From positions 376,713 to 384,728 of the forward strand of contig CP070645.1 of the NCBI GenBank assembly GCA_020354275.1: a stretch of DNA of 8,016 nucleotides, written 5' to 3'. Position 1 is the first letter of the stretch; every line of letters starts with the position of its first letter. The DNA comes from Dehalococcoidales bacterium. GTDB taxonomy: Bacteria; Chloroflexota; Dehalococcoidia; Dehalococcoidales; UBA2162. Both the position numbers and the translations under genes were made by a program. Below are positions 1 through 5,942 of this stretch, piece after piece. Below the pieces are notes generated by a model. That model searched no databases. It saw only the letters and a list, made by a program, of their open reading frames with translations, and was not told the origin of the DNA.

Positions 1-231
1 ACCAACACCTTCCTGGACAGGTTGAAAGACCACGAGCCGTCGCAATCGATACTGGTGGTTTCTTCCAGCGGGCCGCTCCGGGTGCTGGTATGCACCTTGT
101 TCGGCGTTGACCAGAACCACTGGCGGCAGGTCCGGCTGGACAACGCCTCACTGAGCATTCTGGATACCTACCCGTTCGGTGCCATAATCAGTTTACTGAA
201 TGACACTTCTCACCTGAAAGAGATTGACTGA
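1..231 (+). CDS. Histidine phosphatase family protein (CobC/PGM-like), C-terminal fragment
   Basis: Only the last 76 codons are present, because the frame is open from base 1 and the true start lies upstream. The fragment matches the C-terminal half of the histidine phosphatase (phosphoglycerate mutase-like) superfamily: a beta strand ILVVS, then a helix with PLRVLVCTLFGVD, a DNASLSIL segment and the LNDTSHL tail typical of the family. Members remove phosphate from small molecules through a phosphohistidine. CobC-type members act on alpha-ribazole phosphate in lower-ligand assembly of cobalamin, and cobU about 1.3 kb downstream makes that role plausible here. The family normally has S/T-H-G-G after the LVV strand, but here it reads SSSG, so the second catalytic histidine is replaced by serine. 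The RHG motif carrying the phosphorylated histidine would be upstream and cannot be seen. The protein may be inactive or altered in function. The family call is fairly sure; the substrate is not. Confidence 0.82.
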   Translation, partial: TNTFLDRLKDHEPSQSILVVSSSGPLRVLVCTLFGVDQNHWRQVRLDNASLSILDTYPFGAIISLLNDTSHLKEID

Positions 232-258
232 TTAAGAGTTGAGTTGTGGAGAGTGCCG

Positions 259-855
259 GTGTCGAGCAGGATTGCCGGGGTATGTGGTATCGCCTCCCAG
301 CTTACCGGGCTGGCTACAGTGCTGGTAGCGGCCTTAATTTCCCCCTGGTTTAGCTGGACTGAAAGCTATATCAGTATGCTTGGTATCGAGGGTTCGGTAA
401 CGGTTTTGTTTAACAGCGGTCTTATTGTAACCGGGGTACTCGGCCTGATATTTACCTCTGGTCTCTGGAGACACCTTCCATCAGAACTATTGAACTGGGC
501 GGGAAAGGCGGGTGTGGCTTGCCTGGTTCTGGGCTCGTTGTCTCTCTCGGCCATGGGTATCTTCCCGAGTACCCTTGAGTACCCACATAATACTGCTTCC
601 ATTACGTTCCTTTTCTTTATCGTGCTGGGTTTCCTCCTTATCGGTTTGACGGGAGTAACTAAGGCAAGTAAGAAATGGGGGTGGTTCAGTCTTTGTGCCG
701 GGGTCCTTATACTTGCCCTTCAACCAATTCCGTGGCCGTGGAGCGGCGGCGCCATCCAGCAGATGCTTTTCTGCCTGCCGTGGTCAATATGGACGGTGGT
801 TGTCAGTACCCGGTTGTTGATGAGAAACAGAGCAAGTAATATAGGGTCGGTCTGA
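259..855 (+). CDS. DUF998 family six-TM membrane protein
   Basis: This is an integral membrane protein of about 198 residues with six probable transmembrane helices, at roughly 5-28, 46-68, 82-104, 113-137, 142-162 and 167-190. The pattern resembles the DUF998 family: an early SWTESYISMLG stretch after TM1, FNSGLIVTGVLG in TM2, and GIFP followed by YPHNTAS before TM4. No enzymatic function is established for this family, and none can be assigned from the sequence. I chose GTG at 259 because GGAGAG (248-253) lies 5 nt upstream. A TTG at 244 in the same frame would add five residues but has no comparable ribosome binding site. The gene follows the phosphatase fragment by 27 nt, so the two may be co-transcribed. 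The C-terminus is short and polar (RNRASNIGSV), probably outside the membrane. The family is recalled from sequence pattern, not confirmed by a profile search. Confidence 0.75.
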   Translation: MSSRIAGVCGIASQLTGLATVLVAALISPWFSWTESYISMLGIEGSVTVLFNSGLIVTGVLGLIFTSGLWRHLPSELLNWAGKAGVACLVLGSLSLSAMGIFPSTLEYPHNTASITFLFFIVLGFLLIGLTGVTKASKKWGWFSLCAGVLILALQPIPWPWSGGAIQQMLFCLPWSIWTVVVSTRLLMRNRASNIGSV

Positions 856-923
856 TGATTCTGTAAAGAGGTTTGATACATGGGTGCTGGCGAGAGTGTG
901 CCTGCCCGGTATGTAGAATATAG

Positions 924-929
924 TATAAT
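924..929 (+). promoter_or_regulatory. Candidate -10 box (TATAAT) before the GNAT gene
   Basis: A perfect TATAAT lies about 27 nt before the GTG start of the acetyltransferase gene, in a 100-nt gap. No convincing -35 element is found at 16-18 nt spacing and there is no TG extension, so this is only a partial match. A short inverted repeat, AGTAT (922-926) with ATACT (935-939), overlaps it. Confidence 0.33.
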
Positions 930-955
930 AGGCAATACTCAAGCGGGATGAGGAT

Positions 956-1468
956 GTGAATATAACGGTTAAATTGCTTGAAGCACAGGACATTCAACTT
1001 ATCTCTCTGGCGTTTACCAGAATTGGCTGGAATAAACCTGTTTCACTTCTGGAAGGCTACCTGGCTGAGCAGGAGAGGGGAGAGCGTGTTGTTCTGGTGG
1101 CGTATTCGGGTGACGCTGTTACCGGTTATGTTACAGTAATATGGAAATCGTATTACCCGCCGTTTGTGGATAAAGGGATACCAGAGATTAACGACCTTAA
1201 TGTTCTACCTGATTTCCGGCGCCGTGGAATTGCCAGTGCCTTGCTGGACGAAGCCGAAAAGAAGATATTTGAGCGTTCTCCGGTTGCCGGTATCGGCGTG
1301 GGGATGCATGCCGGCTACGGTGCCGCACAGCGCATGTATGCTATACGGGGTTATGTTCCGGACGGGCTGGGAATATCCTACCAGGGAGTGACCGTTGAGC
1401 CCGGTCAACAGGTGCCGGTGGATGACGACCTTATCCTTTACCTGGTCAAGGAGCGTAACCAGCCATAG
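956..1468 (+). CDS. GNAT family N-acetyltransferase
   Basis: This 170-residue protein has the single-domain GNAT fold. Such enzymes transfer an acetyl group from acetyl-CoA to an amine on a small molecule or protein, in the cytoplasm. The diagnostic motif A is clear: LNVLPDFRRRGIASALL, with the pyrophosphate-binding loop R-R-R-G-I-A at residues 88-93, preceded by the beta-4 strand (EINDLNV). Before it, VTGYVTVIW is the usual beta-2/beta-3 region; after it, GYGAAQRMYAIRGYVPDG is the C-terminal motif B with the Tyr-containing helix seen in many GNATs. The start is GTG at 956, with GGGATGAGG at 945-953 as the likely ribosome binding region. An ATG at 954 overlaps it in another frame and gives no useful product. 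The substrate cannot be told. The gene lies between a DUF998 gene and cobU but has no known role in cobalamin synthesis. Confidence 0.88.
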   Translation: MNITVKLLEAQDIQLISLAFTRIGWNKPVSLLEGYLAEQERGERVVLVAYSGDAVTGYVTVIWKSYYPPFVDKGIPEINDLNVLPDFRRRGIASALLDEAEKKIFERSPVAGIGVGMHAGYGAAQRMYAIRGYVPDGLGISYQGVTVEPGQQVPVDDDLILYLVKERNQP

Positions 1469-1484
1469 CACCGTGCACTGTGCT
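1467..1484 (+). repeat. Short inverted repeat between the GNAT gene and cobU
   Basis: AGCAC (1467-1471) pairs with GTGCT (1480-1484) around an 8-nt loop, and a pyrimidine run (CTCTCTCTT) follows. The left arm includes the last two bases of the GNAT stop codon. The stem is only 5 bp, so it may be a weak attenuator or chance. A second small stem (TCTC 1486-1489 with GAGA 1493-1496) touches the purine-rich cobU ribosome binding region. Confidence 0.22.
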
Positions 1485-1501
1485 CTCTCTTAGAGAAGGG
1501 G

Positions 1502-2068
1502 GTGGAGTTAATAAACATACTAGTAACCGGTGGTGCCCGCAGCGGTAAAAGCCGTTATGCCCAGGAGCTGGCAATCAGGTTGGGGGGGCCGGTCCTGTTT
1601 GTGGCTACCGCCGAAGCCGGTGATGAAGAGATGCGCCAGCGTATCGAGCAGCACCGGCGGGCAAGACCGCCTTCGTGGCGGACGCTTGAGGTTACTACGG
1701 GTGTCGGCAACGAGATTATCCAAGGGCTTGGTAGTGCTAGGGTGGTGATAATAGACTGCATTACCCTGCTGATTAGTAATATTCTCACTAAATATTCAGA
1801 TGCAACGGGTGAGAATATTGATGCTTCCGCAGTTGAGGACGGGGTTAATGCTGAGATTGACCAGCTGCTGGAATGCTTCAAGCGTACTGATACCAGTTTC
1901 ATTATCGTGACCAACGAGGTCGGTCTGGGTCTGGTGCCGGTCAGTAAGATGAGCCGGCTGTATAGAGACTTACTGGGCCGGGCCAACCAGCTACTAGCCG
2001 AAGAGGTTGATGAGGTTTGTCTGATGGTTGCCGGCCTTCCGGTAACGGTAAAACCAGCTGCAAAATAA
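1502..2068 (+). CDS. cobU: Adenosylcobinamide kinase / adenosylcobinamide-phosphate guanylyltransferase
   Basis: CobU is a cytoplasmic bifunctional enzyme of the nucleotide-loop pathway for cobalamin. It phosphorylates adenosylcobinamide and then transfers GMP from GTP to make adenosyl-GDP-cobinamide, the substrate for cobalamin synthase (CobS). At 188 residues the length is normal for CobU/CobP. Visible signatures are the P-loop GGARSGKS (residues 10-17), the strand VLFVATAEAGDEEM, the segment RIEQHRRARPPSWRT with His51 in the region of the guanylylated histidine, the VVIIDCITLLISN strand (Walker B-like), and the conserved VTNEVGLGLVP followed by RLYRDLLGRANQ. The start is GTG at 1502; the purine-rich AGAAGGGG just upstream serves as ribosome binding site, though its spacing is short. 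The gene lies 33 nt after the GNAT gene, which suggests read-through. Such an organism may salvage corrinoids or make them de novo; this gene alone cannot decide. Confidence 0.95.
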   Translation: MELINILVTGGARSGKSRYAQELAIRLGGPVLFVATAEAGDEEMRQRIEQHRRARPPSWRTLEVTTGVGNEIIQGLGSARVVIIDCITLLISNILTKYSDATGENIDASAVEDGVNAEIDQLLECFKRTDTSFIIVTNEVGLGLVPVSKMSRLYRDLLGRANQLLAEEVDEVCLMVAGLPVTVKPAAK

Positions 2069-2081
2069 TAGCGCTACCTTT

Positions 2082-2119
2082 TTGTCCTGCTGGTTCCTGT
2101 CGTGATAAAATTTAACCAG
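2082..2119 (+). promoter_or_regulatory. Candidate promoter of tmk with flanking inverted repeat
   Basis: TTGTCC (2082-2087), an 18-nt spacer and TAAAAT (2106-2111) form a sigma70-like promoter. The -10 is extended by TG at 2103-2104 (TGATAAAAT). Transcription would start near 2118, some 24 nt before the tmk ATG. A perfect 6-bp inverted repeat, CTGGTT (2090-2095) and AACCAG (2114-2119), brackets the -10 element and could be an operator. Confidence 0.45.
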
Positions 2120-2141
2120 AGTGAAAGCCCAGAGGTAACCA

Positions 2142-2753
2142 ATGGCTCTCTTTATTACCTTTGAGGGGGGGGAGGGGAGTGGCAAGACCTACCAGGCCCG
2201 GGCACTGCACCGGAGATTGTCCAAATTAGCCATACCGGCAGTGATAACCCGTGAACCGGGCGGCACCGTGATCGGCGAGAGACTGGCACGGTGGTTGAAG
2301 TGGTCGCAGAATACCGGTATTACGCCACTGACCGAGTTAATGGCGTTCAATGCCTCCCGTGCGCAGCTGGTGGCAGAAGTAATAAAACCGGCACTGGAAA
2401 GCGGGCAGGTTGTCATCAGTGACCGCTATACTGATTCGACAACAGCCTATCAGGGGTACGGACGGGGGCTTGACCTGGAGATGGTAAAGAAGGTTAACGG
2501 TAATGCTGCTCAGGGTCTTTCCCCTGACGTAACCTTTATGCTCGATTTGCCGGTGGAGGAAGGCCTGTCCCGCAAGGGAGCCAATAAACGAGACCGTTTT
2601 GAGGAGGAGGAAATTGCCTTCCATGAGAGGGTGCGGGCGGGATACCTCCGACTGGCTGCGGAGGAGCCTGAACGCTGGGTGGTGGTGGACGGGAATCAGG
2701 CAAAGGTAAAAATAAGAGATATTGTCTGGCAAAGGGTCAGTCCGTTGCTGTAA
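2142..2753 (+). CDS. tmk: Thymidylate kinase (dTMP kinase)
   Basis: Tmk phosphorylates dTMP to dTDP with ATP, an essential step of dTTP supply for DNA synthesis in the cytoplasm. The 203-residue length is typical of bacterial Tmk. Visible motifs are the P-loop FEGGEGSGKT (residues 7-16), REPGGT (37-42) for substrate binding, the S-D-R-Y motif with Asp94-Arg95-Tyr96 followed by TDSTTAYQGYGRG, the strand PDVTFMLDLPVE, and a LID segment rich in basic residues (R144 to R152, ending RDRFE). A glycine-rich P-loop without an arginine, with arginines in the LID, suggests the E. coli-like type II enzyme. The ATG at 2142 is supported by AGAGGT (2131-2136) five nt upstream. The gene is separated from cobU by 73 nt that hold a candidate promoter, so it is probably an independent housekeeping unit. 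No neighbouring holB or DNA-replication gene is present, although these often accompany tmk. Confidence 0.95.
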   Translation: MALFITFEGGEGSGKTYQARALHRRLSKLAIPAVITREPGGTVIGERLARWLKWSQNTGITPLTELMAFNASRAQLVAEVIKPALESGQVVISDRYTDSTTAYQGYGRGLDLEMVKKVNGNAAQGLSPDVTFMLDLPVEEGLSRKGANKRDRFEEEEIAFHERVRAGYLRLAAEEPERWVVVDGNQAKVKIRDIVWQRVSPLL

Positions 2754-2804
2754 ACAGCTTTAGATAACTGTCTTGCCGTCTTTTCCCTGCAGTAAAATTC
2801 TCAG

Positions 2805-2834
2805 TGGACGTGGGTAAATAATATATAGTAGAAT
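2805..2834 (+). promoter_or_regulatory. Candidate promoter of the acyl-CoA synthetase gene
   Basis: TGGACG (2805-2810) and TAGAAT (2829-2834) are separated by 18 nt in the gap after tmk. Transcription would start near 2841, about 25 nt before the ATG. A ribosome binding site GGGAAAG (2853-2859) follows. An overlapping TATAGT (2824-2829) is a possible alternative -10, but no -35 suits it. Confidence 0.4.
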
Positions 2835-2865
2835 GTGACTTTAATAACGAACGGGAAAGTGAGTA

Positions 2866-4347
2866 ATGAGGATGGACCATTTTGACGTGATTTTTAACCC
2901 TGAAACTGTTGCCGTTGTCGGGGCATCGAACGCCCTCGACAAGTGGGGGGCCGGCATCTTCAGCCGTCTTCTGATAGCCCCAGAGGTAAAAAGCATATAC
3001 CCGGTCAACAACAAATCGGCTGAAGTGCAGGGGGTGAAGGCCTACCCCACGGTACGGGACTTGCCGGAGAGAGTTGACTTTGTCGTTATCGCCATACCCT
3101 ATGAAGGTGTGTTGCAGGTAATAAAGGATTGTGCCGAGAAAGGGATAAAGGCGGCTCTTATTATCACCGCCGGACTGGGGGAGACCGGTCCTGAAGGAGC
3201 TGAGCTGGAAAGACAGGTTGCCGCAGTGGCCAGCCAGGCGGGTATACGGCTTATCGGCCCCAACTGCATGGGCCATTTCAATACCGCTAACGGGCTTTCC
3301 ACTCTGCGTATGGGAATGCCCATCGGACAGGGCGGGGTAGGTGTAATCTCGCAAAGTGGCGGTTTTGCCATGCATATCCTGCAGGCTGGCACCGAGCTGG
3401 GCGTTGGCTTCAGCAAGTTTGTCAGCGTTGGTAATGAGGCTGACCTCCATTTCGAGGACTTCCTTGAATATTTCCTCAAAGATGATGATACCAGAATAAT
3501 TACCGGTTATATTGAGGGTTTGAGGAAAGGCCGTGATTTCTTCAGACTGGCCAAGGAATACAGCAAGAAGAAACCGATAGTGGTTTACAAGGTGGGCAGG
3601 ACCGAGGCCGGGGCTAGGGCTGCAAGGTCGCACACCAGCGCTATCGCTGGTTCGGACGAGATTTGCGATGCCATGTTCCGCCAGGCGGGAGTGATAAGGG
3701 TCGGCGAGGTCGAAGAGCTCTTTGATGTGGCGGCGGCGCTATTGGGGCAACCGCTACCAAGGGGAAACAGGGTGGCTATCCTGACCGGTGGCGGGGGCTT
3801 CGGCTGTGTGGCCTCCGATGCCTGTGCCGAACTGGGATTAGATGTAGCTCCGCTATCACCACAGACAATAAAACGGCTTGATGAGGTGCTGCCGGCACGC
3901 TGGCCGCATGGTAACCCCGTCGATACCGTTGCCTCGGGGTGGGTGACCTTTCCCTGTATCTGGCCGCTTATCGAGGATGATAATTTTGATGCCCTGATGG
4001 TGCTGGGCGGCATTGGCCAGATGGGAATGCGACGGAGGATGATGGCGGATACCTCCAGTTTTCCGTCACACCTGAGAGCCCAGGCTGACGAGGCTTTCAG
4101 GGCGCAGATGGAGGCTATGGAGGCACGGCAGAATGAGGAAATGGAGAACATTGATAAAATAATCGAATACCGTAATAAATATCAAAAACCGATCATTGTC
4201 ACCGGTAATATCTCTGGGGATATGAAGGATTCACCGGTTTATAAAAAGCTAAGCGAAAACGGTATTACGTTCCAGCCGACCCCGGAAAGGGGTGCCAAGG
4301 TGCTGGCACATCTGGTAAGGTACAGCAGTTACGTTAATGACTGGTAG
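2866..4347 (+). CDS. Acyl-CoA synthetase (ADP/NDP-forming), alpha-subunit-type CoA-binding protein
   Basis: The 493-residue protein matches the alpha half of NDP-forming acyl-CoA synthetases, which interconvert acyl-CoA + ADP + Pi with acid + CoA + ATP and so make ATP by substrate-level phosphorylation in fermenters. An N-terminal Rossmann-type CoA-binding domain starts at TVAVVGAS (residues 13-20) and reaches the conserved GPNCMG (131-136). A succinyl-CoA-ligase-like flavodoxin domain follows, with SQSGG (162-166) and the phosphorylated histidine in RSHTSAIAGSDE (His256). A third domain begins near RVAILTGGGGFG and includes GNPVD (349-353). Residues about 404-441 form a highly charged, probably helical stretch before KPIIVTGN. 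No ATP-grasp (beta) domain is present in this gene or nearby, so it must pair with a subunit elsewhere or act otherwise. ATG 2866 has GGGAAAG six nt upstream; ATG 2872 is a less supported alternative. The acyl substrate is unknown. Confidence 0.88.
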   Translation: MRMDHFDVIFNPETVAVVGASNALDKWGAGIFSRLLIAPEVKSIYPVNNKSAEVQGVKAYPTVRDLPERVDFVVIAIPYEGVLQVIKDCAEKGIKAALIITAGLGETGPEGAELERQVAAVASQAGIRLIGPNCMGHFNTANGLSTLRMGMPIGQGGVGVISQSGGFAMHILQAGTELGVGFSKFVSVGNEADLHFEDFLEYFLKDDDTRIITGYIEGLRKGRDFFRLAKEYSKKKPIVVYKVGRTEAGARAARSHTSAIAGSDEICDAMFRQAGVIRVGEVEELFDVAAALLGQPLPRGNRVAILTGGGGFGCVASDACAELGLDVAPLSPQTIKRLDEVLPARWPHGNPVDTVASGWVTFPCIWPLIEDDNFDALMVLGGIGQMGMRRRMMADTSSFPSHLRAQADEAFRAQMEAMEARQNEEMENIDKIIEYRNKYQKPIIVTGNISGDMKDSPVYKKLSENGITFQPTPERGAKVLAHLVRYSSYVNDW

Positions 4348-4367
4348 TCCCACACGGTAGCTCTTTG

Positions 4368-4400
4368 AAGGCGGTGGAAATAATCACCGCCTTTAATTTT
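4368..4400 (+). terminator. Intrinsic terminator after the acyl-CoA synthetase gene
   Basis: A perfect 9-bp stem, AAGGCGGTG (4368-4376) with CACCGCCTT (4385-4393), can gain a G-T pair that closes an AAATAA loop. It is followed by TAATTTT. It lies 20 nt after the stop codon, so it should end the single-gene transcript and insulate the next operon. Confidence 0.8.
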
Positions 4401-4456
4401 ATGTTTCTCGGCCATAAACCAGGATACTTGCCATAGCCGGATGCCGAATACGCTAT

Positions 4457-4468
4457 CCCGAATTCGGG
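4457..4468. repeat. 12-bp perfect palindrome upstream of the nfeD promoter
   Basis: CCCGAATTCGGG is a perfect palindrome. Outward, the TA (4454-4455) and TA (4470-4471) also match after one mismatch, giving a near-palindrome of 18 bp. Its centre is about 71 bp before the expected transcription start of the nfeD operon, a position typical for activator sites. It lies after the previous terminator and so is not part of it. No known regulator is recognised. Confidence 0.4.
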
Positions 4469-4498
4469 GTATTTTGATTCGTTGCCTAACATATTAAG

Positions 4499-4527
4499 TT
4501 GACAAAAGGTACCCCTTCGATTACAAT
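4499..4527 (+). promoter_or_regulatory. Strong sigma70-type promoter of the nfeD-SPFH operon
   Basis: A perfect -35 TTGACA (4499-4504), an optimal 17-nt spacer and TACAAT (4522-4527) are present. Transcription would start near 4534, giving a leader of about 39 nt. The leader carries a small hairpin (AACTC 4539-4543 with GAGTT 4547-4551) before the ribosome binding site. Confidence 0.82.
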
Positions 4528-4558
4528 TCTCCCCGCTGAACTCCGTGAGTTGGCTTTC

Positions 4559-4565
4559 AGGAGGT
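4559..4565 (+). promoter_or_regulatory. Shine-Dalgarno site that sets the TTG start of the nfeD-like gene
   Basis: AGGAGGT is a near-perfect match to the anti-SD of 16S rRNA, 7 nt before TTG at 4573. This supports TTG as the true initiator, and no ATG or GTG in frame lies close by. Confidence 0.85.
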
Positions 4566-4572
4566 AGCAGTT

Positions 4573-5025
4573 TTGGAATTTGCCGATTCCTGGCTCTGGC
4601 TGTTCTTCGTTGGCGCCGGTCTTTTATTTATTATCATAGACTTCATTGTCGGCGTGGGTGACTTCCTTTTCATGGGTTCGGTCTTTATCATCGGGGGGCT
4701 GGCTACCTGGCCTTTCCATTCCTGGCCGGTTACGGTGATTGCTACCAGCGTGGTCAGTCTTGGCTACATGGTTCTGGGGAGAAGGTTTGTCCGGCGGTGG
4801 ACGGCGGTCAGGGAAGAGAAAACAAATATAGACGCTGTCATCGGCCGCAAAGGTATCGTCATAAAGAATATCGCCAGATATGCTGACGGCCAGATTAAGA
4901 TTGATAATATGCGGTGGCGGGCAAGGGCAGAAGAGAATATAGAAGAGGGTGAAGAGGTAGTGGTCACTGGTGTCAGGGGCGCTACCTTGATGGTAGATAA
5001 AATAAAGGGGGGTGACGAGAAATGA
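4573..5025 (+). CDS. Short NfeD-like membrane protein with C-terminal OB-fold
   Basis: This is a 150-residue NfeD-family protein of the short type, without the N-terminal ClpP-like serine protease domain of long NfeD. The N-terminus has hydrophobic segments at about 8-27 and 30-48 and a third at about 52-70, so it is anchored in the membrane. From about residue 83 a soluble OB-like domain follows, with the family pattern IGRKGIV, then DGQIKIDNMRWRARA, then IEEGEEVVVTGVRGATLMV. NfeD proteins are almost always encoded beside SPFH/stomatin-type proteins and are thought to form membrane complexes with them. That is the case here: the stop codon overlaps the next start in ATGA. The gene starts at TTG 4573 behind an excellent SD and a consensus promoter, so the pair should be well expressed. 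Its precise function is not established, and its charged C-terminus (KIKGGDEK) is probably cytoplasmic. Confidence 0.88.
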   Translation: MEFADSWLWLFFVGAGLLFIIIDFIVGVGDFLFMGSVFIIGGLATWPFHSWPVTVIATSVVSLGYMVLGRRFVRRWTAVREEKTNIDAVIGRKGIVIKNIARYADGQIKIDNMRWRARAEENIEEGEEVVVTGVRGATLMVDKIKGGDEK

Positions 5026-5942
5026 CCGCAGGTCTAATTGTTCTGATAATTGTTCTGGTGCTGGCGGTAATTGCGCTGGTCAAGTCGGTAATAATAATCC
5101 ACCAGGCAGAGAAAGGCCTTGTCGAGAGGTTTGGCCGGTACAGCCCGCCACCTCTAGAACCGGGGCTTAAAATGATTATTCCTTTTATTGATACCCTCAG
5201 GTACCGGGTTGATATGCGGGAAACGGTGCTCGATATCGAGCCCCAGCCGGTCATTACCAAGGATAATGTTACCGTAACCGTAGATGCCGTGGTTTACTAT
5301 TATGTGACCGATGCTATGGCTGTCAGGTATGAGGTAGCTAACTTCCCCATTGCCGTCAGCAAGCTGGCGCAGACCAACATCAGGAACCTGATTGGTGAGA
5401 TGGCCCTTGACGAGACGCTGACCTCGAGGGAGCGAATCAACGCAGCCCTCAGGGAAACCCTTGATGAGGCTACCGATAAATGGGGTGTCAAGGTAACCAG
5501 GGTGGAGGTCAAGGAGATCGAACCGCCACGGGATATCTCCGAGGCCATGAGCAAGCAGATGAAGGCGGAAAGGGAGAAAAGGGCTACCATACTACAGGCC
5601 GAGGCCTACCGCGAGAAACAAATCCTGGAAGCCGAGGGTGACAAGCAGAACGCCATTCTGGTGTCCGAGGGTGACAGGCAGAAGGAGATACTGCTGGCTG
5701 AGGGTGAACGTCAGGCGGCGATACTGAGGGCAGAAGGCGAGGCCAAGGCCATTGAAACAGTCTCGACGGCAGCCAATACCTTCTTTATCGGCAATGCCCA
5801 GCTGCTGAAACAGCTTGAAGTCACTCAAGCATCCCTGCAGGATAACACCAAGCTGGTTGTCTCTGACCAGTCAAGGCTGATTAACATTCTAGGGCTTGGT
5901 GAGGCGCTTGATGAAGCACGCTCGGATAAAAAGTCGAAATAG
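5022..5942 (+). CDS. SPFH/Band 7 (stomatin/paraslipin-like) membrane-anchored protein
   Basis: This 306-residue SPFH-family protein is thought to build oligomeric scaffolds in membrane microdomains, usually with an NfeD partner. One hydrophobic anchor spans about residues 4-24. The SPFH domain follows, with EKGLVERFGRY, PGLKMIIPFIDTL, VDMRETVLDI, ITKDNVTVTVDAVVYY and the late WGVKVTRVEVKEIEPP and KAEREKRA motifs that mark the stomatin/paraslipin group. Residues 190-244 form a long charged coiled coil built of five 11-residue repeats. The C-terminus (GLGEALDEARSDKKSK) is polar and charged. The start ATG 5022 overlaps the nfeD stop by 4 nt and has a G-rich SD just upstream, so translation is probably coupled. 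Length is normal for the family. Cellular cargo or stress role cannot be told from sequence. Confidence 0.93.
   Translation: MTAGLIVLIIVLVLAVIALVKSVIIIHQAEKGLVERFGRYSPPPLEPGLKMIIPFIDTLRYRVDMRETVLDIEPQPVITKDNVTVTVDAVVYYYVTDAMAVRYEVANFPIAVSKLAQTNIRNLIGEMALDETLTSRERINAALRETLDEATDKWGVKVTRVEVKEIEPPRDISEAMSKQMKAEREKRATILQAEAYREKQILEAEGDKQNAILVSEGDRQKEILLAEGERQAAILRAEGEAKAIETVSTAANTFFIGNAQLLKQLEVTQASLQDNTKLVVSDQSRLINILGLGEALDEARSDKKSK
5589..5753 (+). repeat. Five-copy 33-bp (11-residue) coding repeat in the SPFH coiled coil
   Basis: The encoded units are ILQAEAYREKQ, ILEAEGDKQNA, ILVSEGDRQKE, ILLAEGERQAA and ILRAEGEAKAI. All start with Ile-Leu and keep an A/S-E-G/A core at the same place. An 11-residue (hendecad) period suits a straight or slightly right-handed coiled coil. 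Such repeats are usual in SPFH proteins. The DNA copies have diverged in sequence, which points to an old repeat kept at the protein level. Confidence 0.85.

Noticed and set aside
856..955. Possible small gene in the gap before the GNAT gene
   Set aside because: The only ATG frames are short and have no ribosome site; the gap is better explained by promoter-like sequence.
1646..1669. Apparent replacement by Gln of one of the two adjacent histidines seen in the enterobacterial CobU motif
   Set aside because: The next residue, His51, is kept in the H-x-x-x-R-P pattern common to other CobU/CobP proteins. I cannot be sure which histidine aligns with the guanylylated one, so no loss of activity is claimed.
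1555..1986. A 143-codon minus-strand frame
   Set aside because: It is fully inside cobU on the opposite strand, with low-complexity Ser/Leu/Arg content and no motif.
2737..3633. A 298-codon open frame on the minus strand
   Set aside because: It lies antisense to the well-supported acyl-CoA synthetase gene and the end of tmk. Its translation lacks recognisable domains and reads like shadow composition.
3585..4151. A 188-codon minus-strand frame rich in Ser, Ala and Pro
   Set aside because: It is a shadow of the acyl-CoA synthetase gene; its Ser/Ala/Pro bias reflects the complement of GC-rich codons.
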